NCBI GenBank assembly: GCA_964607835.1
Contig: CAZSLL010000006.1
Location: 1-64,000 of the forward strand
Reading direction: 5' to 3'
From: DAOVFN01 sp964607835
Lineage (GTDB): Archaea > Aenigmatarchaeota > Aenigmatarchaeia > QMZP01
Length of the DNA stretch: 64,000 nucleotides
Shown: positions 26,005 through 35,165 of the stretch, in pieces
Layout of the letters: the number at the start of each line of letters is the position of its first letter
Numbering within the stretch: the stretch's first letter is position 1
Made by a program: the position numbers and the translations under genes
The notes under the pieces: model-generated
What the model was told of the DNA's origin: nothing
Databases searched by the model: none
What the model saw: the letters and a program-made list of their open reading frames with translations, nothing else

Positions 26005-26832
26005 ATGGCCTCAAAAGGCATGCCGCACAGCTACGAGATTATAGGGGACATTGCAATATTCGAGCTGCCTGATGGCTCTGGACCCAAGCCAATGGACATT
26101 GCCAGGTCCATAAGGAGGGAGCACCCCAGGGTCAGGACCGTGCTCCAGAGGCTTGGCGAGCGCGAGGGAGAGCTCAGGCTCAGGAGGCACAGGACCCTTA
26201 TAGGGAAGGATACCGAGACTGTTTACAGGGAGCACGGGTGCAGGTTTCTTCTGGACCCCACAAAGGTCTATTTTTCTCCAAGGGAGGCAACTGAGAGGGA
26301 AAGGGTGGCGGCCATGGTGAAAGCCGGCGAGACCGTGCTGGTCATGTTCGCGGGAATCGGGCCCTTCGGCATAGTGATAGCCGCGAAGAGCCGGGAAGTT
26401 GAAAGGGTGTACCAGGTCGAGGTGAACCCTGAAGGTTACGAGTACATGAAGAGGAGCATTGCCATGAACAAGCTGGGCCATAAGGTCGTTCCAATTCTCG
26501 GGGACGCCGGCAAGGCGTGCGCAGAGCTCAGCGGCAGGTGTGACAGGGTGCTCATGCCGCTTCCCAGGGACTCCCACAAATACCTTAGGTCCGCCATCAG
26601 GGCACTCAAGAAGAAGGGCACAATACACTTCTATGCAGTGGGAAGGCAGGAAAAGGGCGCTTCAGGAAGAAAGGCAGATGAGCAGGTCTACGGGCCCTCA
26701 ACAGAAAGACTGAAAAAAGCAGCCAAGGACTCTGGCGCCCGTGTGAAGGTCATGGCCAGGAGGAAAGTGCTCCCCTTCTCCCCCGGCGCCTGGAAGATAT
26801 GCATCGACGCAGAGATAAGGAAGGCGATATGA
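26005..26832 (+). CDS. Trm5-like tRNA methyltransferase (class I, SAM-dependent)
   Basis: About 275 residues from ATG 26005; the frame is open upstream from 25963, but the TATA-like gtttatatttatt near 25972 argues for a start here. An N-terminal domain (YEIIGDIAIFELP, REHPRVRTVLQRLG) precedes the Rossmann methylase with MFAGIGPFGIVIA (motif I), QVEVNPEGYEYM (motif II) and LMPLPRDSHKYL (motif IV region). This is the Trm5/Taw2 layout; Trm5 makes m1G37 in tRNA. Taw2-like wybutosine activity is an alternative. Confidence 0.8.
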   Translation: MASKGMPHSYEIIGDIAIFELPDGSGPKPMDIARSIRREHPRVRTVLQRLGEREGELRLRRHRTLIGKDTETVYREHGCRFLLDPTKVYFSPREATERERVAAMVKAGETVLVMFAGIGPFGIVIAAKSREVERVYQVEVNPEGYEYMKRSIAMNKLGHKVVPILGDAGKACAELSGRCDRVLMPLPRDSHKYLRSAIRALKKKGTIHFYAVGRQEKGASGRKADEQVYGPSTERLKKAAKDSGARVKVMARRKVLPFSPGAWKICIDAEIRKAI

Positions 26833-27273
26833 TTGCGCTTATGGAGCATTAACCCGAAGTACCTGGACAGGCAGGGCCTGCTGGCCCTGTGGAGGGAGGG
26901 CCTCCTGGCCCAGAAGGTGCTCAAAGGAGAGACACTTGGGTACAGGAGCCATCCCCAGCTCGAGCGCTTCAGGTCGCACGCAGACCCTGTGGCCTACCTG
27001 TCGGGCTTCCTGCACTTCGTGCATGATGAGGCCTGCAGGAGGGGATACTGCTTTGACGAGGGAAAGCTTGCTCCCCCTGTGTTCGAGCAGAGGGTGCCTG
27101 TTGCAAGGGGCCAGCTAAATTACGAGTTCTCCCACCTGATGCGAAAGCTCAGGAAGAGGGACCGGAACCATTTTCTGAGGCTTTCGAGAATCAGGGAGCC
27201 TGAACCAAACCCCGCATTCATTGCTGTTGAAGGTGATATTGCGAAATGGGAGAGGCCCTATTTAAGCCCTTAA
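26833..27273 (+). CDS. Pyrimidine-dimer DNA glycosylase family protein
   Basis: Protein of 146 residues starting with TTG immediately after the preceding stop codon; the family N-terminus MRLWSINPKYLDRQGLLALW matches this start exactly, and a GGAAGGCG ribosome-binding site is 6-8 nt upstream. Further conserved stretches are REGLLAQKVLKG, YRSHPQLERF and the C-terminal VARGQLNYEFSHL. The family is related to T4 endonuclease V, which excises UV-induced dimers. Coupled translation with the Trm5-like gene is likely. Confidence 0.8.
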   Translation: MRLWSINPKYLDRQGLLALWREGLLAQKVLKGETLGYRSHPQLERFRSHADPVAYLSGFLHFVHDEACRRGYCFDEGKLAPPVFEQRVPVARGQLNYEFSHLMRKLRKRDRNHFLRLSRIREPEPNPAFIAVEGDIAKWERPYLSP

Positions 27274-27287
27274 AGCATTGTCCCTCC

Positions 27288-27524
27288 ATGAAGAAGCTCA
27301 TGAGCGAGATAAGGAAGCAGACCCTGACACTGCTGGTCGCTGCCATGGGATTTGTGGCCGCCCTCATATGGAGGGATGCCATATCAGTCTGGCTCGCCCC
27401 ACTCTACGCTGACTCATCAGGGGCAACAGGGCTGACCATAGCTGCCCTGATAGTGACAGTGGTGGTGGTCATCATCACGGTGGTGCTTACCAAGCTCCTT
27501 GGCTCAGATGAAGATAAGGCCTAG
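27288..27524 (+). CDS. Small two-helix membrane protein (DUF5654-like)
   Basis: Seventy-eight residues from ATG 27288, with a TATA-like tttaag 25-30 nt upstream. A short amphipathic start (MKKLMSEIRKQTLTLLVAAM) runs into a helix with WRDAI, then a second very hydrophobic helix (AALIVTVVVVIITVVLTKLL) and an acidic tail. This fits the small DUF5654-type family. The end overlaps the convergent superoxide reductase gene by four bases. Confidence 0.65.
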   Translation: MKKLMSEIRKQTLTLLVAAMGFVAALIWRDAISVWLAPLYADSSGATGLTIAALIVTVVVVIITVVLTKLLGSDEDKA

Positions 27525-27898
27525 CCCGTTGACCAGAGACCGTGCACGTTGCAGTACTCCCTGGCGACTGCGTTACCTGGCTCTATGCAGAACTCTGCCT
27601 CTGGCTTGTCTCCTGCGCTCAGGAACTTCCTGTGCACCCTTCCGTCAGCCACGAGCTCTATGAACTCGATGTGGTGCTCCTCCTCCATGGGGTGGGGCAC
27701 AGAGCCTATCTTCACCCTGACTCCTTTGCTGGTCCTCTCGATGACAGGCACGTGCTTCTCATGGCCTTCGTCCCTGGTCTTTGGCTCGAGGAGCTGCATG
27801 GGTTCTCCGCAGCATACCAGCTCTCCCTGTCCTGCGTGCATGACCTCCACTATGTTGCCGCAAACATTGCACTTGTATACCTGGTTGAGTTCAGTCAT
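27521..27898 (-). CDS. Superoxide reductase (desulfoferrodoxin type)
   Basis: About 125 residues from ATG 27898 (MTELNQVYKCNVCGN). An N-terminal desulforedoxin-like domain (CNVCGN...CCGEPM, rubredoxin-like iron site) is joined to the catalytic domain with HVPVIE, GSVPHPMEEEHHIEFIEL and CNVHGLW, which supply the four His and one Cys of the reduced-iron site. It reduces superoxide to peroxide in the cytoplasm without making oxygen, which points to an anaerobic or microaerobic lifestyle. Confidence 0.93.
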   Translation of the reverse strand: MTELNQVYKCNVCGNIVEVMHAGQGELVCCGEPMQLLEPKTRDEGHEKHVPVIERTSKGVRVKIGSVPHPMEEEHHIEFIELVADGRVHRKFLSAGDKPEAEFCIEPGNAVAREYCNVHGLWSTG

Positions 27899-27949
27899 AA
27901 CAGGATTATGAATAAATAGCTTAAAAATCAGTGAGAGCAAAATAATGTC

Positions 27950-28156
27950 ATGAGAAAGATCTGCCTCATAATCCCGCTTCTTCTTTCAGCTGTTCCTGCA
28001 GCAGCCCAGGATGGCCAGGACGTGAGCTATTCGTGGCTCATACTGGTGGGTCTCCTGGTTTCCATAATCCTTCTTGGTCTGATTGTCCAGCTGAGGAAGC
28101 CAGGGCCCAGGGAATCCAGAGAGCAAGTGCAAGAGGACACGAAAGAAGAGCTGTGA
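27950..28156 (+). CDS. Small secreted/membrane protein
   Basis: Sixty-eight residues: a signal peptide-like start (MRKICLIIPLLLSAVPAAAQ), a transmembrane helix (WLILVGLLVSIILLGLIVQL) and a charged C-terminal tail (RKPGPRESREQVQEDTKEEL). It ends 33 nt before the large glycoprotein gene on the same strand and is possibly co-transcribed with it. Function unknown. Confidence 0.65.
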   Translation: MRKICLIIPLLLSAVPAAAQDGQDVSYSWLILVGLLVSIILLGLIVQLRKPGPRESREQVQEDTKEEL

Positions 28157-28189
28157 ACGGTTTTATTGCAGCTGTTGTAACTATATAGC

Positions 28190-30850
28190 ATGAAAGCCTC
28201 CATGGCCATTCTTATCCTCCTATTCACCCCGCTGACCATGCTCCTGGCCACGCCCCAGGGCTCATGCTTCGAGGTCACGCTGGTTCCCAACCAGTCCATA
28301 GAAGCAGGAAACCAGAACGTCCTGTTCAACTTCACCGTGACCAACACCAACCAGACCTACAACATAACCGAGGTGTATATCCTTTTCCCCCCGGGATTTG
28401 CGCTCCTTGACGGCTCCAACCTGACCTCTGCGCTCAACACATCATTCTCTTCTGGTTCTGCCTCAGCAAGATGGACAAATGAAACAGCGTATGGCATACT
28501 CGAGAATCTCAGCAGCGAGTGGTTCGTGTTCAATAGCTCTGTTCCTGACTCAGCTGGAAGCTACAACTTCACGATAAACGTGTACAGTATGAATGACACA
28601 TCATGGTACAGCCTGAACCAGAGCCTGATATTCGTCAACCTAACGGACGACACACCGCCCCCGCTTGACTTCGCCCCGCCCACTGACGCCAACAGCACAG
28701 TCATCCAGTCAAGGAACTGGACATTCATCAACGTTTCCTCTAACGGAACCCTGGACGCCTGCCTCCTGGACAACGGGACAGCCAACGTGTCCATGAGCGT
28801 GGAGGGCTCATCCTGCTGGTACAATCTCACGGGCCAGAACAACAACACAGAGGCATATTACTGGGTGTGGGCCAATGATTCCTCAGGCAACCTCAACAGG
28901 ACAGGGGACATCAACCTCACCTTCAGTTACATAAACTGCAGCCTGGCCCTTCGGCTTGAAATCGTTTTACCGTCAGGCGAGGGCTCCCTGTGGGGAGAGC
29001 CCCTCCATGTAGAGGGATTCATAACCGATGCCTGCGGATACCCGGTGGAGAACGCCGCGGTAAACTGGACATTCTCCAGGGGACAGGACAGCTGGACAGG
29101 GGAGCAGAACATGAGCAACCAGAGCCAGGGCTGGTACAATTTCAGCTGGACAGAGACCCAGAATCAGACGGGCTACTACAACATTTCAATGAACGCCACA
29201 AACGCAGGATACCCCCAGAACCAGACCCTTCAGGAGGACGCATTCTTCCTGGCACTGGCTCCTGACATACTCTCTGCAGGACGGACAATAACCAGCATCT
29301 GCCCTGACGAGTTTGACATATGGGCAAGGGTCACTGATGCTGACAGCAACTACGTCAACCTGACCCTGGAGATAAGCCTGCTCAACCAGACCTCAGGCAG
29401 CCGGGGCCCCTGGCGGCTGGTCGACTACAGCTGGCAGGACCAGCTTACATCAACCTACATCCATTTCTACCCCAACTTCACGAACCTCTCCTTCGGGCCC
29501 GGGGTCTACAGCTACAGGTTCAACGCAACGGACGAGTTCGGTTTCACTGACATCGAAAACGGTTCTGAGAGCATCGAGATACACAACTGCAGCAGGGTGT
29601 TTGACATCATCCCGGTTTCTCCTGCACCGCAGAACGGAAGCTCCTGGTACTCCCGGGCCTTCACCATTAACCTGAGCTTCTCCTCTCCCTGGTATGGCCT
29701 CACCCAATGCTGGCTGAACTACAGCAACGGTACCTCAGGCACGCTTGCGGGAAACGCATCCCCAGGCTACTGCGAGTTCAGCTTCTCAGGCCAGCCATAC
29801 GGCAGCTTCAATTATTCCCTTCGCGTGGGTAACAGCTACACCAATGACTCCTGGAACGGCACCTGGGAGTTCGAACTCGTGTGCACTGAGGACTGGTCCT
29901 ACGGGCCCTGGAGCGAGTGCTCCGGGGGTTCCCAGAGCAGGAGCGCCACAGATCTCAATTCCTGCGGCACCGCTGACAACCGCTCTGCCCTGACCCGCTC
30001 ATGCGACGACGGTGGAGGAGGCGGCGGAAGCGGGATTTTCGTGTCCCCCTACCCAACTGCATCAGAGAGCTTCCTAAAACTCCTTCCGGAAGAGCCCGAG
30101 GTCATGGAGGTAGACGACCCGGACATACCTGTGACCTCGGTCACTATAGAGGTCAATGTGAGTGAGCAGGATGTGACATCCCTTGAGATAGTCAGCTATT
30201 CATCGAGGCCTTCGCGGGTCAGCGAGCCCCCCAACGCCAGCGTGCAAAGCTACCTGGGCATAACCTCCACCATAAACAGCTCCAGGCTCTCCAGGGTCCT
30301 TATTGAGTTCTCTGTGGAGAGGGACTGGCTCAACCAGACCGACCCGGACTCAGTGGTTCTCATGAGGTTGTTGAACGAGACCTGGACCGGGCTCCCCACC
30401 ATACGCATTGAATCCCAGGAGGTCGTCCACAGGTACAGGGCCGTTTCCCCAGGGCTATCCTATTTCGCTATCGCGGTTCCAAACATCACGAACCAGACCG
30501 CTGAAGCACCTCAGGATGGTTTCTCCACTGGCCAGAAGCCTGAAGAAGATACTGGTGCCGGGGAGACTGATGAAGAGCCGCCCTCTGGAGAGGACCTATG
30601 CCAGCCAGGGGAGAGCCAGTGCGTCGCTGGAATAGTCAGGCAGGTCTGCAACAAGTGGGGAACCGGATGGGTCAGCAAGGAGACCTGCATATACGGGTGC
30701 AGGGACGGGGAGTGCTCCACCACATTTGTCCTGGAGTTTGACATAAACCAGGTCCTGGTTACCCTGATGGTCATAATCCTTTTTGTGGCAGCGATTGCAA
30801 TATTCATGAAGAGAAAGGCAATCGAGGAGTTCATGTTCTGGAGGCTTTGA
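28190..30850 (+). CDS. Large N-glycosylated surface protein with PGF-pre-PGF-type domain
   Basis: Protein of 886 residues. Signal peptide (MKASMAILILLFTPLTMLLA), then a very Asn/Ser/Thr-rich ectodomain with dozens of NxS/T sequons and several Ig-like domains. A thrombospondin-like WSYGPWSECSGGSQSRS module sits near residue 570. A domain around residues 620-760 (VLIEFSVERDWLNQTDPDSV, SYFAIAV) resembles the PGF-pre-PGF domain of archaeal surface proteins. A C-terminal Cys module and a transmembrane helix (VLVTLMVIILFVAAIAIFM) with a basic tail complete it. Probably a major cell-envelope glycoprotein. Confidence 0.85.
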   Translation: MKASMAILILLFTPLTMLLATPQGSCFEVTLVPNQSIEAGNQNVLFNFTVTNTNQTYNITEVYILFPPGFALLDGSNLTSALNTSFSSGSASARWTNETAYGILENLSSEWFVFNSSVPDSAGSYNFTINVYSMNDTSWYSLNQSLIFVNLTDDTPPPLDFAPPTDANSTVIQSRNWTFINVSSNGTLDACLLDNGTANVSMSVEGSSCWYNLTGQNNNTEAYYWVWANDSSGNLNRTGDINLTFSYINCSLALRLEIVLPSGEGSLWGEPLHVEGFITDACGYPVENAAVNWTFSRGQDSWTGEQNMSNQSQGWYNFSWTETQNQTGYYNISMNATNAGYPQNQTLQEDAFFLALAPDILSAGRTITSICPDEFDIWARVTDADSNYVNLTLEISLLNQTSGSRGPWRLVDYSWQDQLTSTYIHFYPNFTNLSFGPGVYSYRFNATDEFGFTDIENGSESIEIHNCSRVFDIIPVSPAPQNGSSWYSRAFTINLSFSSPWYGLTQCWLNYSNGTSGTLAGNASPGYCEFSFSGQPYGSFNYSLRVGNSYTNDSWNGTWEFELVCTEDWSYGPWSECSGGSQSRSATDLNSCGTADNRSALTRSCDDGGGGGGSGIFVSPYPTASESFLKLLPEEPEVMEVDDPDIPVTSVTIEVNVSEQDVTSLEIVSYSSRPSRVSEPPNASVQSYLGITSTINSSRLSRVLIEFSVERDWLNQTDPDSVVLMRLLNETWTGLPTIRIESQEVVHRYRAVSPGLSYFAIAVPNITNQTAEAPQDGFSTGQKPEEDTGAGETDEEPPSGEDLCQPGESQCVAGIVRQVCNKWGTGWVSKETCIYGCRDGECSTTFVLEFDINQVLVTLMVIILFVAAIAIFMKRKAIEEFMFWRL

Positions 30851-30852
30851 AT

Positions 30853-31929
30853 ATGAGGAGTGTCCTGCTGGCTGTTCTGGCCCTGGTGATAGCGTCCAGC
30901 GGGTGCTCAACCCATGCACCTCAAGAGATTGGTCCTGATGCAGGCAACCTGAGCATCAATGAGACAGGCTTCGCTTTCTCAGGTGCAGGCCCCGGCGTCC
31001 ACTGCGGCTCATTCAGTGTAAACGCCAGCATGGTGGCGTCCAGGCCGGGCATGTTCACAGACGCTCTCAGAAGGGCAGGCTTCTCGTTCGTGGGGCTGGT
31101 CATGGATACCGGGAACCCCAGGCACATCCAGCTGTGCGGGCAGCTCATACGCTCTGGAATACTCTGCGTTCCCTGCCAGGAGGCCGGTGACGAAGAGGGC
31201 AGATTCGTGGCCATAGGGGCCAGAAACGCCATTAACCTGAACCAGAGCCTGGAGGACATGCTCCAGGAAGCATCTGACCAGGGGGCTGTGTCCTATGTGA
31301 CCACGCCCATGGCCTCTGACAACAAGAGCTCATGGAAGAGGTGGGACATACAGGGTTATGACGGACTTGCGGTGGTATCCCCCATGTCCCATGACAGGGG
31401 GGACAGCGAGGAGGCCCTCTCCAGATGGCACGGCCTGCTCAGGAACGGAAGGAAGAAGCACGCATACGGAGAGAGCACTATAAAGGATTTCTCCAGCACT
31501 CACGAGCTTGCCGGGATGCTGGGCAGTTCCTATCAGTGCCTCATCCTCAGGGAGAACCTCTCTGAAACCTCCCTCAAGTCCGCGCTCATGAAAGGGAGCT
31601 TCTACATAACCAACGGGCCTGAAATCAATTTCACTGTTGACGGCCACGGTCCAGGGGAGAGCCTCAATGTGACCTACGGCAGTGAGGTGGAGCTTTCCCT
31701 CGAGGTGAGCTCGCTCTCTAACTTCAACAGGGTCAGGATAATAAGGAACGGCGAGGTCATACAGGAAATCGGCAAGACCTTCCTGACATACAACACCACC
31801 CTGAACAGCACCATACTGAGGGATGCCTGGTTCACGGCAGAGGTATGGGGAAACGACTACACCCCCAGGCATCATGACTTTGTTCACGCCATGACCAACC
31901 CGGTTTGGGTGAGCTCAGTACTTCCCTGA
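30853..31929 (+). CDS. Lipoprotein with PHP/CehA-like domain
   Basis: About 358 residues from ATG 30853; lipobox IASSGC. Residues ~40-230 follow the fold order of PHP/CehA-McbA-type phosphoesterases (FTDALRRAGFSFVGLVMDTGN, WDIQGYDGLAVVSP) and the C-terminal third contains GSFYITNGPEINFTVDGHGPG, a typical CehA ending. The metal-binding histidine motifs expected near the N-terminus are not apparent, so catalysis is doubtful. It lies 2 nt after the glycoprotein stop, suggesting one operon of surface proteins. Confidence 0.7.
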   Translation: MRSVLLAVLALVIASSGCSTHAPQEIGPDAGNLSINETGFAFSGAGPGVHCGSFSVNASMVASRPGMFTDALRRAGFSFVGLVMDTGNPRHIQLCGQLIRSGILCVPCQEAGDEEGRFVAIGARNAINLNQSLEDMLQEASDQGAVSYVTTPMASDNKSSWKRWDIQGYDGLAVVSPMSHDRGDSEEALSRWHGLLRNGRKKHAYGESTIKDFSSTHELAGMLGSSYQCLILRENLSETSLKSALMKGSFYITNGPEINFTVDGHGPGESLNVTYGSEVELSLEVSSLSNFNRVRIIRNGEVIQEIGKTFLTYNTTLNSTILRDAWFTAEVWGNDYTPRHHDFVHAMTNPVWVSSVLP

Positions 31930-32136
31930 ACGCTTTCCTCTTCTTGCCATGAGTATGGCCAGCACTATGCCCAGTGTTATGGACATGGTGGCGGCCCTGT
32001 ACACGTCAAGCTCTCCCTGGAGAAGGAGCTGGGCGCTGGCGTTGGCCCCGAAAGCGACCCCGGCTGTAACGAACATGAACAGCCAGAACCTCTTGACCCA
32101 TCCCCGGAGCCCGTGGAGCCTGCTCAGATCAGACAT
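31915..32136 (-). CDS. Small two-helix membrane protein
   Basis: Seventy-three residues with two hydrophobic helices (FWLFMFVTAGVAFGANASA; ATMSITLGIVLAILMA) and a basic tail. It overlaps the 3' end of the convergent lipoprotein by 15 nt. A minus-strand TATA-like sequence near 32150 is shared with the divergent DUF192 gene. Function unknown. Confidence 0.6.
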   Translation of the reverse strand: MSDLSRLHGLRGWVKRFWLFMFVTAGVAFGANASAQLLLQGELDVYRAATMSITLGIVLAILMARRGKRSGKY

Positions 32137-32171
32137 GATATATATTTTATTCCTTTCGCTAATAAAGAGGC

Positions 32172-32675
32172 ATGGACGAGAATCCCGCCGGCTGGTTCAT
32201 ACCCATCAGCCTCATGCTGCTTCTCTTTGCTCTGGTCTCACCGATGCTTGCTCCCTTGGCCAGCACCCCTGACGGCTATACCGGCGGGCTGGTGACCTTC
32301 CGGGGAGAATCCGGGCACGTGAGCCTGGATGCGGAACTCGCAGTCACCCCACAGGAGCACAGCAGGGGCCTGATGAACAGGGAGTCCCTGGCAGACGGCC
32401 AGGGCATGCTCTTCATCTTCAGCGAGGACTCGCCCAGGAGCTTCTGGATGAAGGACACCCTGATTCCCCTGGACATGGTGTTCGTGAACTCCTCCATGCA
32501 TGTGGTGGGTGTTGTTGAGAACGCCCAGCCCTGCACTGCCTCCTGCTCCTGCCAGTGCCCCAGGCACAGCTCAGAGGCCCCGGCCATGTACGTGATAGAG
32601 GCCAACGCGGGCTTCTGCAGGGAGCACGGCATAAAGGAAGGCCAGCTCATTGACATAGAGCTCCTCCAGTCCTGA
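32172..32675 (+). CDS. Exported DUF192-family protein
   Basis: Protein of 167 residues. An N-terminal signal anchor (GWFIPISLMLLLFALVSPML) is followed by the DUF192 domain: VTPQEHSRGLMNRESLADGQGMLFIF, SFWMKDTLIPLDMVFV, and VIEANAGFCREHGIKEG at the end. A Cys cluster (CTASCSCQC) in a loop is unusual and may bind metal or form disulfides outside the cell. The biochemical role of the family is not established. Confidence 0.85.
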   Translation: MDENPAGWFIPISLMLLLFALVSPMLAPLASTPDGYTGGLVTFRGESGHVSLDAELAVTPQEHSRGLMNRESLADGQGMLFIFSEDSPRSFWMKDTLIPLDMVFVNSSMHVVGVVENAQPCTASCSCQCPRHSSEAPAMYVIEANAGFCREHGIKEGQLIDIELLQS

Positions 32676-32752
32676 TATAAAGCCCCGGAAGGCACGGCAA
32701 AGCTTTATAAACCCTCATTTGTCACTATTATATAGTTACAATAGGTGATTGC

Positions 32753-33295
32753 ATGCCAGGGCAGGACCTGAGATTCGCGGATGTGAGAATGGACGGAAAG
32801 AGCTACAGTGCTTGGCAGTTCTCGATGCTTAAGGATACCCCCAGGTATGTAAGGGACGAGTTTGGATATGACAGGAACCCGAGCAGAAGAGAGATGCTGG
32901 GCAACCTCGCGCATTTCTATGCCAGGCGTGAGATGGGTCCTCACTTCAGTTACCTAAGCGAAAATGCGCAGAGAAAAAGGCTGCACGAAGCTTGTCTCAG
33001 GCATAAGATTGACCCAGAGGGAGTGAGTGATTTTGACGGCTTCGAGGGTTCCTTTGTCAGGGCAAGGGACAGGGAATGGACAAGCCCGAGGCAGGTGAAC
33101 GAAATATACAGGGCTGTTCACCAGAGGCAGCTTGAGCATGCCAGGCAGTTCCCCCGCGACAAAGATGACAACAGGAGAATCAATCTGGAGCTCTTCGAGG
33201 ACATGCTCGAAAGGAACGGGGGGAAGCAGATTCCTCTTTCCGGAGAATTTCTCATGGTCAGGGGTTATGAAGGAGAGCTGTCCTGCCCGATATAA
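32753..33295 (+). CDS. Protein of unknown function, first of a pair
   Basis: Protein of 180 residues, soluble, charged, rich in Arg and aromatic residues (DTPRYVRDEFGYDRNP, NLAHFYARREMGPHFSYL). No known motif or transmembrane helix. It has a TATA-like tttataa 50 nt upstream and an AGGTGA ribosome-binding sequence. It is followed after 21 nt by another unknown gene and the two look like one operon. Confidence 0.65.
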   Translation: MPGQDLRFADVRMDGKSYSAWQFSMLKDTPRYVRDEFGYDRNPSRREMLGNLAHFYARREMGPHFSYLSENAQRKRLHEACLRHKIDPEGVSDFDGFEGSFVRARDREWTSPRQVNEIYRAVHQRQLEHARQFPRDKDDNRRINLELFEDMLERNGGKQIPLSGEFLMVRGYEGELSCPI

Positions 33296-33316
33296 TGAGT
33301 AAGAGGAAGTGACTGA

Positions 33317-33772
33317 ATGAGCGATGCAAAGGGCCCTTTCACAAGGAAGATAGAGAAGGCAACTAAATATCTTAGTGAAATGCCGTCCATAAGGGACAAC
33401 GCCTACAGGGTGATTCTCAACTACATGGGAGACCTGGCTGAAGAGTGCCTCCCTGAGGGATGCAGGAAAATGGTTAGTGAGAACATGATTCCCTGCGCAA
33501 GGAGTCACATAGGCAGAGAAGGTGACTACAGATGGCTTCTGGATGACGTCCAAAGCTGCGAGGAATACATGTTCGAGAAATTCTGCCCTGAGCGGCTCGA
33601 GGAACTGGGCGACGGGCTTTTCGTCTTTTACATGAAGCCCCTTGAGGAAGGGGAAGAGCGCGGATCAAACACAGTCGAGAAGGACGGTACTGAATACAGT
33701 TTCAGCATGGTCATTGACCCCAGCGCGAAAGAGGACAGGACAGAGCACATCCCTGCAAAGAGCCTGCATTAG
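33317..33772 (+). CDS. Protein of unknown function, second of a pair
   Basis: Protein of 151 residues, soluble, with five cysteines (EECLPEGC, IPCARSH, QSCEEY, KFCPERL), a possible zinc or disulfide arrangement. A GAGGAAGTGA ribosome-binding sequence precedes the ATG. It ends in a 4-nt overlap with the convergent pcm gene. No family recognised. Confidence 0.6.
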   Translation: MSDAKGPFTRKIEKATKYLSEMPSIRDNAYRVILNYMGDLAEECLPEGCRKMVSENMIPCARSHIGREGDYRWLLDDVQSCEEYMFEKFCPERLEELGDGLFVFYMKPLEEGEERGSNTVEKDGTEYSFSMVIDPSAKEDRTEHIPAKSLH

Positions 33773-34392
33773 TGCCTTAGAGGAACAAACGAGACAGCCA
33801 TGAGCCTTTCCTGATTTAGCTTACCTTCTTCCTTCCTTGCCATGATGAGCTCCTGGCGGGTTCCACTGTTAATCGGGACAGCCAGTGTTCCGCCCTCCTT
33901 GAGCTGTTCCTCCCAGGCATGGTAAATCCTGTCAGACCCGCAGGCCACCAGTATCTTGTCAAAGGGGGCGTGCTCCTCCAGTCCCCTGGACCCGTCGCCT
34001 GCGATCATGGTGACGTTGCTGATGCCCGCCTTCCCGAGACTCTTCCTGGCCTTCCTGACCAGGCTATCCTCGAGCTCTACTGAGAAGACCTCCTTCACGA
34101 GCCTGGAGAGCACCGCTGCCTGGTAGCCTGAGCCCCCTCCAACCTCAAGGACGCGGTCTTCCCTGCGGGGCTCCAGGAGTTCGGTCATTATGGCCACCAT
34201 GTGCGGGGCTGATATTGTCTGGCCCTGTCCTATGTGAAGGGGCTCGTCAGAGTAGGCGTTTTCCCTCTCCTCAGGCGGCACGAACTCCTCCCGGGGGATA
34301 TGCCTCATGGCACTCTCTACCTTCCCGGTCCTGATGTAGCCCTCCTTTCTCAGGGTATCCATCAGGGTCCTCTTTTTATCATCCAGGCTCAT
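33769..34392 (-). CDS. pcm: Protein-L-isoaspartate O-methyltransferase
   Basis: About 207 residues from ATG 34392 (MSLDDKKRTL). Hallmarks: REEFVPPEERENAYSDEPL, GQGQTISAPHMVAIMTELL, and the SAM-binding VLEVGGGSGYQAAVLS, followed by VTMIAGDGSRGL. It repairs isoaspartyl damage in ageing proteins. It is divergent from the Rpp30 gene, with start codons only ~25 nt apart, so the two share a compact promoter region. Confidence 0.93.
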   Translation of the reverse strand: MSLDDKKRTLMDTLRKEGYIRTGKVESAMRHIPREEFVPPEERENAYSDEPLHIGQGQTISAPHMVAIMTELLEPRREDRVLEVGGGSGYQAAVLSRLVKEVFSVELEDSLVRKARKSLGKAGISNVTMIAGDGSRGLEEHAPFDKILVACGSDRIYHAWEEQLKEGGTLAVPINSGTRQELIMARKEEGKLNQERLMAVSFVPLRH

Positions 34393-34418
34393 AATATTCA
34401 CTATGAGTGTGGGGTTTT

Positions 34419-35108
34419 ATGAATTGCGACCTGTGCGTCAGGACAGCTGAGCGGGACAAGGCCCTTGAGATGGGGAGGCAGCTGGGACTCGGACTGGTTT
34501 GCCTGGTGGTCCGGCCAGAGGAACTCCCTGCCCTGAGAAAGGCCGCTGAGAAGAGGGACTGGAGGCTCAGGCCCAGGCTGGCTGCGGGGGCGGACGCCAG
34601 CTCGCCCAGGCCCGATGAGATGAGGAAGCTCGCCAGGAGGCTCAGGAAGAGAGCGGATGTCATAGTGGTGAAAGGGGGCACGGACGAGCTCAACAGGGCT
34701 GCTGTTGAAACCCCGGAGGTGGACATACTCATGGAGCACGAGGTCCAGGGAAGGCCCGGCATAAACCACGTCCTTGCCAGGCTGGCCAAGAGCAATGGGG
34801 TGCACATAGCCTTTGACTACAACAAGCTGGTGACAAGTTACAGGCTGGGAAGGATTCAGGGGTTCTCGTCAATGGTGGGCTCAGCCAGGGAGGTGCGGAA
34901 GGCCAGGGCGCCGTTTGTCCTTACCTCAGGGGCAATGGACCCGTGGGGCATGAGGTCAGGCTCTGAGCTCCTTGCCCTGGGAAAGCAGATGGGCTTTACA
35001 GAGGGAGCGGCCATGTCTGGGGTCTCTGACTCCATCGTAAGGGAGAACAGGAAGCGCCTCTCAGGCAGCTGGGTCATGCCCGGGGTGGAGGTCGAGCGGG
35101 AAGAGTAA
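34419..35108 (+). CDS. rnp3: Ribonuclease P protein component 3 (Rpp30)
   Basis: About 229 residues from ATG 34419 (MNCDLCVRTAERDK). The PHP-like TIM-barrel of archaeal Rpp30 is recognisable: ADVIVVKGGTDELNRAAVE, VDILMEHEVQGRPGINHVLA, and GVHIAFDYNKLV, then MVGSAREVRKARAPFVLTSGA and MDPWGMRSGSELLALGKQMG. It is the protein partner of RNase P RNA in 5' tRNA maturation. No RNase P RNA was identified in this window. Confidence 0.9.
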   Translation: MNCDLCVRTAERDKALEMGRQLGLGLVCLVVRPEELPALRKAAEKRDWRLRPRLAAGADASSPRPDEMRKLARRLRKRADVIVVKGGTDELNRAAVETPEVDILMEHEVQGRPGINHVLARLAKSNGVHIAFDYNKLVTSYRLGRIQGFSSMVGSAREVRKARAPFVLTSGAMDPWGMRSGSELLALGKQMGFTEGAAMSGVSDSIVRENRKRLSGSWVMPGVEVEREE

Positions 35109-35165
35109 GAAGACCCGGGTCTTGTGCATGCAAAGGATTTAAATGATTTTAACCAGTGTTTATTC

